Below are positions 26,241-36,583 of a stretch of 64,000 nucleotides of DNA, piece by piece (the stretch's first letter is position 1; each line of letters begins with the position of its first letter). Under the pieces are notes generated by a model, which worked only from the letters and a program-made list of their open reading frames with translations, did no database searches and was not told the origin of the DNA. The DNA is from an uncultured Planctomycetaceae bacterium. GTDB lineage: Bacteria; Planctomycetota; Planctomycetia; Planctomycetales; Planctomycetaceae. The stretch spans positions 27,506 to 91,505 of the forward strand of contig CALFSX010000277.1 of NCBI GenBank assembly GCA_937916515.1, given 5' to 3'. The position numbers and the translations under genes are program-made.

Positions 26241-29031
26241 TATTTTGGGTCGCCAACGCGGGAGGGGCGATCTGTGGTGGGACGGGCTGCGTCGGGGCTG
26301 TTGGTTGGATTTGCGGCGGGAGAAGTTCCTGAGTTAACACTTCAGCCGACGGGAAAGTGTCGGTTACACTGGGACCATCTGCCAAATAAAACTTATCTTC
26401 CCAGACACCTTCTGCATTAATTTCCATGATCCCCATGTCTCGGAAGATGTTCAATCGATTCGATTCGTAGGTGACCCAGTCGCCGACCAGAGCATTTTGT
26501 GCATTCAAAACCGCATCCAGGGCGTTCAGCAGGGATAAACTGTTATTTTGGCCAACTCCAGTGGCCACGTTATCGTATTGTAGAGCCGCATTGCGAACTG
26601 TCTGGCGGTCAATTTCCAATCGCTGCTCAGAAACCCTCAATTGCCGCCAGCTGCTGCGTACTGATTGTTTTACGGCATCTTCTGCCGCCATATATATTCT
26701 GCGAGCCCGTTGGTAGTCGATTAACGCAGCATTATAGTCGTTTCTTTGCACGACCTGATCGATTGGCGTCTTGAAGTCAATGCTCACATTGGTGTCGTCG
26801 CTGTTGGTTTTGCCGTCAATTCCAGATTCACCGGAGACTCTAACGTCCAGTCTTGCCTTAAGGGCGTTGGCTGCGATCTCAACGGCACGTCGTGAGTCCA
26901 TAACGGCCCCTCTGGCATTCATCAGGTCGTGTCGGTTTTCCAGAGCAATCTGAACCACCTGTTCAATAGATGGAGTTTCCATTTGTCCCGGAATTACGAA
27001 CGAATTCAATGCGATGGCTTCGACTCGCAGTCCCGCCTGAACGACTTCAAGGCTTTGAGTAATCTGCAACAATTCTTCGCGAATCTGCACCGCCGCATCT
27101 CGAATGATGCCGCGGAACTCTTCGCCGGTCAGGCTCTGGTCTTCACCAAATTCGCCAACACTGGGCAGCTCAGACCATCCGTCTGGCAACTCGTCCTGTG
27201 AAATTTTCTGATCCGAGTTCTTGTCGAGGCTTGCAACGAGCGCGTCTTCTGAATCAGCCTTCAGCAGGTTATTGAGTAGTTCCAATTCCGTTGCGTATGA
27301 TTTAAAGTCGCCTTCGTTCAGCCGATATAGCCGCAGGTCTCTGGCGACGTCCCGAATAACTCGATCTCGCTCCGCCTTGTTTCGAAACTGTCTGCCTGTC
27401 GTCGGGCCTGTGATGTCGTCCGCGGTTTCAGCAAGGATGTTTCGGATCGGCGTGAAATCACTTTGGACCTGGTCAAGTCCGACGATCTGGATTTTGTCTT
27501 TCAACGCCTTCAGATTTGCAATGTACGATTTCAGATCGGAGTACTCTGGAGGCAATCGTTCAGACGTGCGTACTCCCGGGGGGGCTGGAATTAATGAGGG
27601 CCCCTGTTCTTTTGCGAAGTCCTTCAGTTCGTCGGCAAGACTCAGAATCTGATTGTCGATGAGTTCAAACGGACGGAGGAATGTGTCATCAACTGACATC
27701 TGAATATCGGGCGGCAGGCCAAGTCGGATCTTGAAGCTGTCCAGCTGATCGGCAAGTTGCCGTCGAGCACTCTCCAGCTGGTTTTGTGCAGTGTTCAAGC
27801 GTGTTACCAGCTGCGAAACGCTCAGGCTAACAACTTGGTTTTCCCGCCAGCGAATCAGCTGTTGCACGGCAGACTGGTACTTTGGGTCCGAAGAAATTGC
27901 CAGCAAATCTGCCTTTTGTTCTTCAGAAAGCAGGCCATTCCAAACAAGTGATTCGCCATCGTATTTGAACTTGGATCGCAAAGATTCGGGGATTTCAGCT
28001 CCCACAGGAAACTCAGACAGCCGCTCACGCACAACGCCGGGGTTCCAGCTGTCGGCAACCTGCCCAATTTCGATTTGTTCTTCCAGCTGGCGAATGTTGT
28101 TCTGCTGGTTGAAAATATTCTGCACGGCAAGTTGCAGACGCAGGTAGTCTAAAGAAACATCGGTAAAGATTGTCTGGCGAAATCTGGCCATGTTTCTCAC
28201 GATGTACAGCAGATTGCGTTCTGCCTGAGTCAATGATTCAAGACGTATCTTACGCCCAGCCTGCCGCAACAACGGCTGGCTGACTTCCCATGCCAACGAT
28301 GTCGCACTGACTCCACCGGAGCCCAGGTTCCACGTCACCGTGTTCAGCAGGTCCACGCTGAACTGGCCGCCTGCTGGCAAAAGTTGGGTGACACCAAGGC
28401 CAGTGCTGCGAGCTTGTCTTCCATCTTTGGTTAGAGCTGAATTGAACAGAACGCCGCCTGCACCAGCGGGAGTCATGTGGAAGCGAGCTCCCAGCAGAAA
28501 ACGCTGTTCTGTGAGATCCAGGGCGGACAGGTACACATTTTCGATTTGCGTTTGAAATTCACGACTGTGAATATAGGTCAGCTCCAGGCTGTCTCGCAGA
28601 TTTACACGAGGGATGTTTACCTGGTTATGGCTGTTGACCGGATTGTCCGTGAAGAGTTGAGTGTACGGGGCCAACCAGTTAGGGTTCTCCACGCTCACCG
28701 TGTCGCCCATGTCGTGCCAGCCTTTATAGCCTTCTCGCCCGCTGACTTGATGCATGAAAGCATGCGCAGCCGGATCGTCCGGTGGCAGTGGCGCACAGTC
28801 AGGATCGTAGGGGTCGTGGAAGCGGCTGCGGCTGTCAGCAGCCAGATCGATACGCGGCAGTTGCCAGCGTTCATCGGTCTGCTTTTCGCTGATGGCCCGG
28901 TATGTGTCCGCCTCTGCCTGTTCTCGCCAAAATCGCCTTGAACAGCCAGTCATCGTCTGCAGCATGACAGCCGCCAACGCCATGGTCGTCATGGCGTTTG
29001 CAAATCTGCTGGTGTGTCTTCTGTTCGTCAT
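26233..29031 (-). CDS. TolC-family outer-membrane efflux lipoprotein with EF-hand-like insert
   Basis: The protein has 932 residues from the ATG at 29031, which has GGAG seven bases upstream; a second in-frame ATG four codons earlier lacks this. The signal peptide ends in TMTGC30, a plausible lipobox. Two outer-membrane efflux (OEP) regions with long heptad helices lie at about residues 220-480 and 680-860. Between them is an extra segment with DKNSDQKISQDE at about 600-615, an EF-hand loop with Gln at the Gly position, and a second half-motif after it. TolC is normally about 450 residues, so this protein is twice as long. It should form the outer-membrane channel of the pump. Confidence 0.88.
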   Translation of the reverse strand: MTNRRHTSRFANAMTTMALAAVMLQTMTGCSRRFWREQAEADTYRAISEKQTDERWQLPRIDLAADSRSRFHDPYDPDCAPLPPDDPAAHAFMHQVSGREGYKGWHDMGDTVSVENPNWLAPYTQLFTDNPVNSHNQVNIPRVNLRDSLELTYIHSREFQTQIENVYLSALDLTEQRFLLGARFHMTPAGAGGVLFNSALTKDGRQARSTGLGVTQLLPAGGQFSVDLLNTVTWNLGSGGVSATSLAWEVSQPLLRQAGRKIRLESLTQAERNLLYIVRNMARFRQTIFTDVSLDYLRLQLAVQNIFNQQNNIRQLEEQIEIGQVADSWNPGVVRERLSEFPVGAEIPESLRSKFKYDGESLVWNGLLSEEQKADLLAISSDPKYQSAVQQLIRWRENQVVSLSVSQLVTRLNTAQNQLESARRQLADQLDSFKIRLGLPPDIQMSVDDTFLRPFELIDNQILSLADELKDFAKEQGPSLIPAPPGVRTSERLPPEYSDLKSYIANLKALKDKIQIVGLDQVQSDFTPIRNILAETADDITGPTTGRQFRNKAERDRVIRDVARDLRLYRLNEGDFKSYATELELLNNLLKADSEDALVASLDKNSDQKISQDELPDGWSELPSVGEFGEDQSLTGEEFRGIIRDAAVQIREELLQITQSLEVVQAGLRVEAIALNSFVIPGQMETPSIEQVVQIALENRHDLMNARGAVMDSRRAVEIAANALKARLDVRVSGESGIDGKTNSDDTNVSIDFKTPIDQVVQRNDYNAALIDYQRARRIYMAAEDAVKQSVRSSWRQLRVSEQRLEIDRQTVRNAALQYDNVATGVGQNNSLSLLNALDAVLNAQNALVGDWVTYESNRLNIFRDMGIMEINAEGVWEDKFYLADGPSVTDTFPSAEVLTQELLPPQIQPTAPTQPVPPQIAPPALATQNNE

Positions 29032-29442
29032 TCGTCGCTCCATGTTCCGGTGGGACGTCGGCAGACAGCTGGAAACCAGCCGTTACCTGCCGCAACACGA
29101 TGCAGTATTTCCAGATCGCGCGGTGGTACCGACGGTATCGAATTCGACAAACGAATCGGTAATGCTGAACGCAGATGCGGTGCGATGAGTAGCTTTCGCA
29201 CAACCGTCACGTCGGGGGCAGGAGCATTCCGTGCGACTGATGAATGTGTTAGGAGCCGCAGCAGTAGAACTATCCGCAGCGTCGGAATAATCGTCACAGC
29301 TTAACGGCGCAGCGGAACGTATGGCGTGGGACGAACGTTTTGTCTTGTACCAAGGCGCGCATTGGCTGCCTTGCACGCATTCAGACGCTGAATTTCAGCA
29401 GCCTATCGTGGGCCGCTGAATTCACGATACCGATGTATTGCT
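29032..29442. other. Gap upstream of the efflux operon
   Basis: These 411 bases separate the TolC-like gene start from the end of the FG-GAP gene, all on the minus strand. The operon promoter should lie here. No gene, terminator or repeat is convincing. Confidence 0.45.
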
Positions 29443-31851
29443 CTATGGCAGTTTAGAGTCGGCTGTTTCGGCCGATTGTTCCGCCGGGGCACCGGAGTCC
29501 TGCGGATATACGATCAAGCGGTCGTGGCACAGGATAATCAGATCTGCCAGGCCGTCATCCGTGACGTCAGCCACAAGGCCTTCACGTGGCTCTGTGCCGC
29601 GCGAGTTCGATTCTGTGACCAGTCGCTTTTCTTCGTAGACTCGAAAGTGAGTTGCTTCCTTCAGGCCTTTGTCGGCGTCAAAGTGCAGCAATTCGATGCC
29701 GTCGATGCTGGTGTCGATAATTGCCAGATCAACTTTGCTGTCGCCGTTCAGGTCTCCGGCGATGATGTCAGCGGCATACGCGTCTTCTCGATCTGATTCG
29801 TACGATGCGATTTCCTGCAGGTTGGAATCGATCCGACCGGAATACAACACGGCAAACTGTTGCTGACCGAACAACAGCAGGTCGTCCTTGCTGTCGCCGT
29901 TAAGGTCGGCAACGTGAACTGACGAAAAACGCAGCGATCCCAGTTCGACTTCCTTCCATGGTCGGTAAAGCCCGTTTGCTTCCTTAAGAATTCGCAGCTT
30001 CTTCACGCCCGCGTCGATCAACACAACTTCATCACCATCGCTGTCGTCAAGATTCAAAACGGCAACTCCGGAAATGCGAGCTTTGGATTCACCCGCATTA
30101 AACTGATCGGCGACCGTCCAGCTGTTTTCTTTGTAGACCATTTTGCGAGCAAACGCTTCGCGAGCCACGAACAGTGAGCCTTCTTTGGCAAACAGTTCGC
30201 CGGCTGAAGTTGTGCCCAGATTCAGAGGCTTGATTTCAGACGTGGCCGCTGCAGCTTTATCATCCAACATGCCGGGGATTCGGAAAACACCCTTATTACC
30301 GGATCCGTTTGGCACGACCAATAGATCACGCAGGCCATTTTTGTCAGCGGCGATGGTCATCAGATTGACGCCACGTGAACCAATCGCAGCAGCGTCCAGA
30401 GTTTGCGTTGCCGCTGCTTCCACCCATTCGTCATCGTCTGCCGAAATTTTCAGATATTGCAGCATCACTTTTGCAGAATTTCCGGAACCTTTCTTTTGGC
30501 ACACAACCAGGCGGCTGGATGATTCTCCGGGCAGGCATTGAATGGCGGCCAGCTCAAAACCGTCCATCGGCCTGGCCACAGTTTGGGGGAAAGTCATGCG
30601 GCCATCTTGAAACTGACTGACGGCTACTGCGGACTCGGTAGAGCTCATCAGAACAATTTCTGCCTTGCCATCGCCGTCGATATCTGTGCTGCAGATATCG
30701 CTGGCTCCAAGCAGGCTGGGGTACGTGACAGCGGTGTCCAGCCCATCGATTCCGTTTTGCCGATAGACGAGCACTTGAGCATTTTCCGGATCGGTGACCA
30801 CAACATCGTTAAGCTTGTCGCCGTCGATGTCGCCGATGGTGATGGCTCGATCACGACTTCCGGATGCTTCGCCGATTCCGAACTGCACCAGTCGAGCAGG
30901 AAGTTCGCCGGATTCCTGTGCGATTTTGGTTAGCCTGGAAATCTGCACGCGACCAGTGCGGCTGTCGACGGTCAGTAGTTCTTTGCCGGGTTCCTGATCG
31001 ACGTCATAAAGTGTGACTGATCGAGGCTGGTTGAGATCGAAGCGTACTTCCGGCCCAAGGCGTCCATCTTTGGTTTGCAGTCGAGCACACAGGCCGCGTT
31101 CTGAACCTTCGTTGGCTTGGTAGCTCAGGTCGTCTCGGCCGTCTCCATCCAGGTCGGCAATTTGAATCAGCGACAGTTGGCTTGACGTGTTGATCAACGG
31201 TAACGGAGCGTCCATGGTGCCTTCTTCGTTTTGAAGGATGATGTACGTGACGTTTTTACCAAGCACAGCAATGTCTGCTCGTTTGTCTCCGTTAAGATCG
31301 CCTGACGCAATCATCCAGGCGGCGGGTGTCAGATCGGGTAGCCGAGTTGACCATTTCTGCGACCATTCCGTCTTGCCCGCTTCTGGCTGATAACGAATCA
31401 CAAGGCTGTCCGGCGTTCCGATATAGGCGGCATCGATGCGACCGTCGTTGTTGAAGTCGTTGCAGATGAGCCCGGCGATTTGCTTGTCGACGGAAATCTG
31501 CCGCACTTCGAATCGCCAGTCGGATTTCAGATCGTTAACCATTCGGCCAGTGCGAGCTGGGTCGGCCTTGGCATCTTTTTGTTGCTTAAACAAACGCAGG
31601 CAGCTGGTGCGATTATCAACCGTTAAGATGTCGGTCAGGCCATCGGAATCGAAGTCTCCTGCAGACAAAGCGAACGCTCGTTCGTCAAGCTTGTACAACT
31701 CGACTCCGGAAAATCCGTAGAACTGAGCATACTGATTGGCCTCTTTTTCCTGAGCCTGGCTGCTGTTGAAGGTATGCGGCAAAATAAATGCCGCGATGCA
31801 CGACAGTACAATCCGTGGAATGGAATTCGAAGCGATCAAAGATAAATTCAC
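29443..31851 (-). CDS. Secreted FG-GAP/VCBS repeat protein
   Basis: This is an 802-residue exported protein. The GTG start at 31851 has AAGG eight bases upstream and leads into a signal peptide ending near SSQAQ. About a dozen FG-GAP/VCBS-like repeats follow, each with an aspartate-rich loop such as DFDSDGLTDI, DLNGDKRADIAV, DLDGDGRDDL, DIDGDKLNDVVV and DLNGDSKDDLLL, arranged as a beta-propeller. These loops bind calcium in the family. No catalytic domain is visible. A scaffold or carbohydrate-binding role at the cell surface is inferred. Confidence 0.9.
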   Translation of the reverse strand: MNLSLIASNSIPRIVLSCIAAFILPHTFNSSQAQEKEANQYAQFYGFSGVELYKLDERAFALSAGDFDSDGLTDILTVDNRTSCLRLFKQQKDAKADPARTGRMVNDLKSDWRFEVRQISVDKQIAGLICNDFNNDGRIDAAYIGTPDSLVIRYQPEAGKTEWSQKWSTRLPDLTPAAWMIASGDLNGDKRADIAVLGKNVTYIILQNEEGTMDAPLPLINTSSQLSLIQIADLDGDGRDDLSYQANEGSERGLCARLQTKDGRLGPEVRFDLNQPRSVTLYDVDQEPGKELLTVDSRTGRVQISRLTKIAQESGELPARLVQFGIGEASGSRDRAITIGDIDGDKLNDVVVTDPENAQVLVYRQNGIDGLDTAVTYPSLLGASDICSTDIDGDGKAEIVLMSSTESAVAVSQFQDGRMTFPQTVARPMDGFELAAIQCLPGESSSRLVVCQKKGSGNSAKVMLQYLKISADDDEWVEAAATQTLDAAAIGSRGVNLMTIAADKNGLRDLLVVPNGSGNKGVFRIPGMLDDKAAAATSEIKPLNLGTTSAGELFAKEGSLFVAREAFARKMVYKENSWTVADQFNAGESKARISGVAVLNLDDSDGDEVVLIDAGVKKLRILKEANGLYRPWKEVELGSLRFSSVHVADLNGDSKDDLLLFGQQQFAVLYSGRIDSNLQEIASYESDREDAYAADIIAGDLNGDSKVDLAIIDTSIDGIELLHFDADKGLKEATHFRVYEEKRLVTESNSRGTEPREGLVADVTDDGLADLIILCHDRLIVYPQDSGAPAEQSAETADSKLP

Positions 31852-32303
31852 AGGAACAGCCTTTAGCAGCGTACCAGGTCAAACATTACAGTGCCCGATA
31901 TTCTTGAAAGCTAAGCCCCCCGATGCAAGCGCCGCGAATTCCAGCACGAACAGAATTGCCGCGTTCCGTGGTGGATACGGTACACTATGTGAATGATTTG
32001 GCCATTTATCTCTAACAAGGGCTGCGCCCTTGACCTGATGGCGTGGTTGGCTGCAAGACATGGGACGTCGGAATCGCCGAGCCGCTCCGTTGTCGCTACG
32101 ACCAACATGCACGCACCGTGCACGCATCATTTTGAGGAAAACTCTTAAGCTTGCGAATTGCCCCGCGAACAACCGGCAGCGACAAATCCTTGTCTGTCGA
32201 GCAGATTTCCGGGCGGGCGGATAGCCTTAACGCCTTGGGAGCTGGTACTTTTGTGGTCGCCGGGGTATTCGAAATTGTATTCCTTACGTCGTGGGAATTT
32301 GCG
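31852..32303. other. Divergent gap with a REP-like repeat
   Basis: This 452-base region lies between the divergent FG-GAP and hypothetical genes. It holds copy A of the CAAGGGC-hairpin repeat (32014-32103). The remaining bases show no supported gene. Confidence 0.5.
32014..32103 (-). repeat. CAAGGGC-hairpin repeat, copy A
   Basis: Read on the minus strand it runs: GCGACAACGGAGCGGCTCGGCGATT, a CGTCCCATGTCTT block, an ACCACGCC block, then the hairpin CAAGGGC-GCA-GCCCTTG. The same order of blocks occurs on the plus strand at 54382-54475 and 56295-56385. Confidence 0.8.
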
Positions 32304-33287
32304 ATGCGCACGATTGTTGTTGGGGCTGTGTTGATGCTGGTGGCAGTTCCGTGTTTTGCAACCACTCAGGAATTGCCGACCGTCGATGAAATTCGCAGCC
32401 ACCTGCGACAATGGCGAGAAAGCCTGGGCACGTTTCGTATTCACTATCAAATCAAAAGTGCGGATTCTGACACCCAGAGCACTACTGATCGCGATTATCT
32501 GTTAACTGAGAGTCACGACTATCTGGATGTCGAGGTTACATCTGGCGGATGGGGCAATCCACCTCCCCGAAAGGTGATATCCGGCGGAAATTCAGAGAAG
32601 TCTTTTAACGCCCGATACTCGACAGCGGATGACGGCAAGACGTGGCATCATGACTCACTTCACGAAGATCCCCGTCACGCTGGACGGACAAAACTTCTGA
32701 ACCCGCTGACACCATTGTGGCTTCTGTTTGATCACAAATCTGAACGCTGGTTGGATGAATACTACTTCGACGATCATCGAGTTACCGTTAGTGGGCGAGA
32801 ACTGGTCGATGGTGAAAGCTGCGTGGTTCTGGACGTGACTTATGTATACAACGGGGAAGTCGATGGGCAAGGGGCGCGGATTTGGCTGGCCGAAGACAAG
32901 AATTTTCTGATCAAGAAAGTGACCCCCAATCCAAGTCTTCACACCGGCAGACTTGATGCCGACTATCTTTGCGAGGAATTTCGGAAAACCGGCGACCACT
33001 GGTACCCATATCGGGGACAGTTTTTGTTGCCACCTGATGATTCCCATTGGGAAGTACTGGACTTTGAAGTGAATCCGCCGGTCACCGAAGAAATGTTTGA
33101 GGCTCCTCCGATGATTGGAATGATTTCTGGTCGTCGGTTTAAGCCGCCCATTGTCAATCATCAACCGGTTGAAACTGCAGAGCCTCAAAATTCCCTGGTA
33201 ACCCGAGTGGCCGGTGTGCTGGTCTTTGTTGGATGCCTTGGAATTCTGGCGTGGTGGAACACTCGACGCTCCGAAGAAATTACCTGA
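32304..33287 (+). CDS. Hypothetical exported protein with C-terminal TM anchor
   Basis: This is a 327-residue protein I cannot assign. From the ATG at 32304 it has a signal peptide (RTIVVGAVLMLVAVPCFA). The middle is rich in aromatic and acidic residues, and segments such as SCVVLDVTYVYNGEVDGQGARIWLAEDKNFLIKK resemble the LolA/LolB-like beta-barrel folds common in planctomycete exported proteins (inference). A single TM helix (VTRVAGVLVFVGCLGILAWW) sits near the C-terminus and is followed by NTRRSEEIT. The frame is open to 32151, but the upstream part overlaps no conserved start. It is convergent with the ABC-F gene. Confidence 0.65.
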   Translation: MRTIVVGAVLMLVAVPCFATTQELPTVDEIRSHLRQWRESLGTFRIHYQIKSADSDTQSTTDRDYLLTESHDYLDVEVTSGGWGNPPPRKVISGGNSEKSFNARYSTADDGKTWHHDSLHEDPRHAGRTKLLNPLTPLWLLFDHKSERWLDEYYFDDHRVTVSGRELVDGESCVVLDVTYVYNGEVDGQGARIWLAEDKNFLIKKVTPNPSLHTGRLDADYLCEEFRKTGDHWYPYRGQFLLPPDDSHWEVLDFEVNPPVTEEMFEAPPMIGMISGRRFKPPIVNHQPVETAEPQNSLVTRVAGVLVFVGCLGILAWWNTRRSEEIT

Positions 33288-33412
33288 TCGGTTTTGTATT
33301 TCGGCTGACCTGGATACAACTCACAAGACCTCCCGATCCGTTCTTTGCGCAGTTGGCTGAAGTCTTCTGGCGACGTTTCGGAAACGTCTGCGTGAGTCAC
33401 CGTTTAGATTCG

Positions 33413-35317
33413 CTATTCCAGCGCTTCCCAGCGTGTGAAGCAGTGTTGCAACTGTTGATCGACTTCTTCCGCTTCTTTTTGGGTGGCCGCAATTTCAGAG
33501 CCGTCTTGTTTATAGAAGGCTGGGTCGGCCATCAAAGCGTGCAGTTCTTTCTGGCGAGTTTCCAGCTTGTCGATCTTTTCCGGCAACTCATCCAGTTCGC
33601 GTTGTTCTTTGAAGCTGAGTTTGCGAGGCTTTGCGGCTTCGGTTTTTACCGCAACGAGTTGTGGTTTTTGAGTTGCCGCTAAGGCTGCATCTGCCGCGGC
33701 TGCCGTTTTAACGCGGTTTTGTTTTTGACGCTGCCAGTCGTCGTAGCCGCCGTCGAATTCTTCCACAATGGCGTTGCCTTCGAACACGATCGTGCTGGTC
33801 ACAACGTTGTTCAGGAATGCTCGATCGTGGCTGACAATTAACGCGGTTCCGCCAAACTGAGTCATGGCGTCTTCCAGCAGTTCCAGCGTTTCGGCGTCCA
33901 GGTCGTTTGTCGGTTCGTCCAGGACTAAAACGTTGGCGGGTTTCGTCAGAAGTTTGGCCAGCAACAAGCGGTTGCGTTCTCCACCGCTAAGATATTCAAC
34001 TCGCGTGTGAGCGCGATCCGGCGTAAACAGAAAGTCCTGCAGATAGCCCATCACGTGCCGCTTGGCGCCGTTGATCATTAGTTCGTCCGTGCCTTCGCTG
34101 ACGTTTTCTCGCGCGGATTTTGACGGATCCAGTTGGCCTCGCAGCTGATCGAAATACGCCACCGACATATTTGTGCCGAGCTTCACTTCGCCCTGTTCGG
34201 GAACCAGTTCGCCCAGAAGGATCTTCAGCAGTGTTGACTTGCCGATACCGTTCGGTCCAATGACACCAATTTTGTCGCCTCGGAAAACAGTCGTGCTGAA
34301 ATCTTTGATCAGCGCAGGTCCACCAAAACCGTGAGTCACATTTTTCAGTTGAGCCACCAGGCGTCCGGACTTTTCCGCGGCCTGCAGTTGCAGTTTGGCG
34401 GTTCCCATTTTTTCACGACGTTCGCTGCGTTCGGTTCGCATCTTCTTAAGAGCTCGGACGCGGCCTTCGTTGCGAGTTCGACGGGCTTTAATACCCTGCC
34501 GGATCCACTTTTCTTCTTCCGCCAGCTTGCGGTCAAAATGTGCTTGAGCCGTTTCTTCGGCGGCCAGCAGGTCGTCGCGACGTTTTAAAAAGGTTTCGTA
34601 GTCGCACGTCCAGTCGAACAAACGACCTCGGTCAACTTCCACAATGCGATTGGCGATTTCCTGCAGGAAGACTCGATCGTGAGTTACGAAAATCAGAGTA
34701 CCGGCGAATCGCGACAGGTAATCCTGCAGCCACAGAATGGATTCGATATCCAAATGGTTTGTGGGTTCGTCCAGCAGCAGAATGTCCGGCTTGCGAATCA
34801 TCGCCTGAGCCAACAATACTCGACGCTTCATTCCCGCCGAAAGTTCGTTGAAGGGCTTGTCTGCTGGCAGCTGCATTTCCTGTAGAAGTCCGTCCAGGCG
34901 GTCGCCCGCGTCCCACAATTCCGCTTCGCCAAGTCCTTCGCTGGCGGCGTCGTAGCGAGTCTGGTCTTTAGCGGACAGCGGTTCGCCGTTTTGCATCACG
35001 TTGTTGAAGTGACGATAATCAATGACGAATTTCGCATCGCTTCCGAACGCTTCGGCGGCGACTTCGAAGGCCGTCTGATGGTCGCCTTCCGGAACTTCCT
35101 GCGACAGCCGAGCAATCACGGTTTCCGGCGCGATGGCGATATTGCCGTCGTCCGGAGCCAGCTGCCCGTCGATGAGCTTCATCAAAGTCGACTTGCCGGC
35201 TCCATTTCGCCCGACCAGTCCGATACGTTCGCCGCGTTCGATGTGCAGCGTGGCATCCTTCATCAACGCCGGATGAGAATACGCAAACGAGATATTATTT
35301 AAGCTGAGTAGTGCCAT
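33413..35317 (-). CDS. ABC-F family ATPase (Uup-like)
   Basis: This 634-residue soluble protein has two ABC domains and no TM segment. Walker A1 GRNGAGKST starts at residue 36, with signature LSAGMKRRVLLAQAM. Walker A2 is GPNGIGKST, with signature LSGGERNRLLLAKLL. The Lys/Arg-rich interdomain linker (RRTRNEGRVRALKKMRTERSERREKMG region) and a C-terminal coiled coil (KEQRELDELPEKIDKLETRQKEL region) are as in Uup. ABC-F proteins act on ribosomes or, for Uup, also on branched DNA intermediates. The ATG at 35317 is preferred over the longer frame because MALLSLNNISFAY is the standard N-terminus. Confidence 0.92.
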   Translation of the reverse strand: MALLSLNNISFAYSHPALMKDATLHIERGERIGLVGRNGAGKSTLMKLIDGQLAPDDGNIAIAPETVIARLSQEVPEGDHQTAFEVAAEAFGSDAKFVIDYRHFNNVMQNGEPLSAKDQTRYDAASEGLGEAELWDAGDRLDGLLQEMQLPADKPFNELSAGMKRRVLLAQAMIRKPDILLLDEPTNHLDIESILWLQDYLSRFAGTLIFVTHDRVFLQEIANRIVEVDRGRLFDWTCDYETFLKRRDDLLAAEETAQAHFDRKLAEEEKWIRQGIKARRTRNEGRVRALKKMRTERSERREKMGTAKLQLQAAEKSGRLVAQLKNVTHGFGGPALIKDFSTTVFRGDKIGVIGPNGIGKSTLLKILLGELVPEQGEVKLGTNMSVAYFDQLRGQLDPSKSARENVSEGTDELMINGAKRHVMGYLQDFLFTPDRAHTRVEYLSGGERNRLLLAKLLTKPANVLVLDEPTNDLDAETLELLEDAMTQFGGTALIVSHDRAFLNNVVTSTIVFEGNAIVEEFDGGYDDWQRQKQNRVKTAAAADAALAATQKPQLVAVKTEAAKPRKLSFKEQRELDELPEKIDKLETRQKELHALMADPAFYKQDGSEIAATQKEAEEVDQQLQHCFTRWEALE

Positions 35318-35687
35318 GCGGCGGACTGTACGACGGCAATTCGTCGCTTGCGACGGTATCACAGCGGATTCAGTTCAATTCCTGGCGAAAAGACGCCGGA
35401 ACCAGCGAAGTCGTCGATATGAGACCCTCCGTTTGCCGTTTTGACGAGCAGACGGACGAACTTCGTGGTATTCTGCCGTAGGTTGGGATCGCGACCGGAA
35501 CCGTGAATTTTGGCAAATATTGGACGCGGAAATGTCTGAACGATCGTTTCCTGCTGGGCATTTTGCCCGGCAAGGCCCGATTAAGTTTCCTGGCCAATTC
35601 AGCACAGTCTTATCCAGCTGCTTCAACGCAACGTCACCGCTTCAACCAAAACTTCAGCACAACGAAACTTCCAGCTGCGACTTGCCC
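35318..35687. other. Divergent gap between the ABC-F gene and coaX
   Basis: These 370 bases must hold two outward-facing promoters. The open frame upstream of coaX (from 35520) has no coding character that I recognise. No repeat or hairpin stands out. Confidence 0.45.
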
Positions 35688-36503
35688 ATGACTTTGATTC
35701 TTGCCGTAGACGTGGGGAATACTCGAGCCAAATTCGGCGTTTTCGAACGCGGCGGTGCTGCGGTGCCTCAGGCACGTGAAATCGCGGCGACTCCATTACG
35801 CGGTGAAGCCAATATTTCCGACGTGATTTCCGAATGGCTGGACAAACACGATTTCGAAGAACTGGAATCCTGTATTGTTTCCGGATCGAATCCGCCTGCT
35901 CGAGATGAGCTGGTTAGCAACTGGCCGTTGGAAGATTTGTCGCCGGTGATTGTCAACGATCATCATCAGGTTGACATTGCAATAGACGTCGATTCGCCAT
36001 CAACGGTGGGAATTGATCGCCTGTTAACCGCGTTTGCTGTGCGAAAGATGTTCGGCGAAAATCAGCCGATAGTTGTGATTGATTCGGGCACAGCGACCAC
36101 CGTGAATCTGGTGACTTCTGACGGAACCTTTCGAGGCGGTGCGATTTTGCCTGGGCTGAGATTGTCGGCTTATGCATTGCACGACTACACGGCTCGCCTG
36201 CCGCTGATTGACGCAGATCAACTTAGCGACGGCTTAGACAATATCGACGCTCCATTACCCGGGCGAAATACGATCGACGCCATGAAAGCCGGCTTGTATT
36301 GGGGACAGCTGGGTTCGATTAAAGAGATCGCCGCAAGGCTTGCGAGATCTGCTGCAGTTGACTTCAACGATGCTGAATCTGCATTGTACGTGCTGACCGG
36401 TGGAGGCGGGCGTCAACTGGTGGCTCAACTGCCAAACGCCGTGTTTATTGACAGCCTTGCCCTGCACGGACTGGCCATGCTGGCCGTGCCCGTTGCTGAT
36501 TAG
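35688..36503 (+). CDS. coaX: Type III pantothenate kinase
   Basis: This 271-residue enzyme phosphorylates pantothenate, the first step of coenzyme A synthesis. The phosphate-binding ASKHA-fold motif D8-x-G-N-T-R is near the N-terminus. GIDRLLTAFA, VIDSGTATTVNLV and the FRGGAILPGLRLSAYAL segment are the CoaX signatures, and the C-terminal TGGGGRQL loop is present. Type III kinases are not inhibited by CoA and use a monovalent cation. coaD, a later enzyme in the same pathway, is in the window at 61932 but not linked to it. The start is set by homology; no clear Shine-Dalgarno is seen. Confidence 0.93.
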   Translation: MTLILAVDVGNTRAKFGVFERGGAAVPQAREIAATPLRGEANISDVISEWLDKHDFEELESCIVSGSNPPARDELVSNWPLEDLSPVIVNDHHQVDIAIDVDSPSTVGIDRLLTAFAVRKMFGENQPIVVIDSGTATTVNLVTSDGTFRGGAILPGLRLSAYALHDYTARLPLIDADQLSDGLDNIDAPLPGRNTIDAMKAGLYWGQLGSIKEIAARLARSAAVDFNDAESALYVLTGGGGRQLVAQLPNAVFIDSLALHGLAMLAVPVAD

Positions 36504-36583
36504 CTGAGCGTTATTGGGGCTGCGACCGGTGTCTGTCGTCACCGGCAGAGGGCTGTCGTCCCTTGGGGACTAACGTCCAAAGT

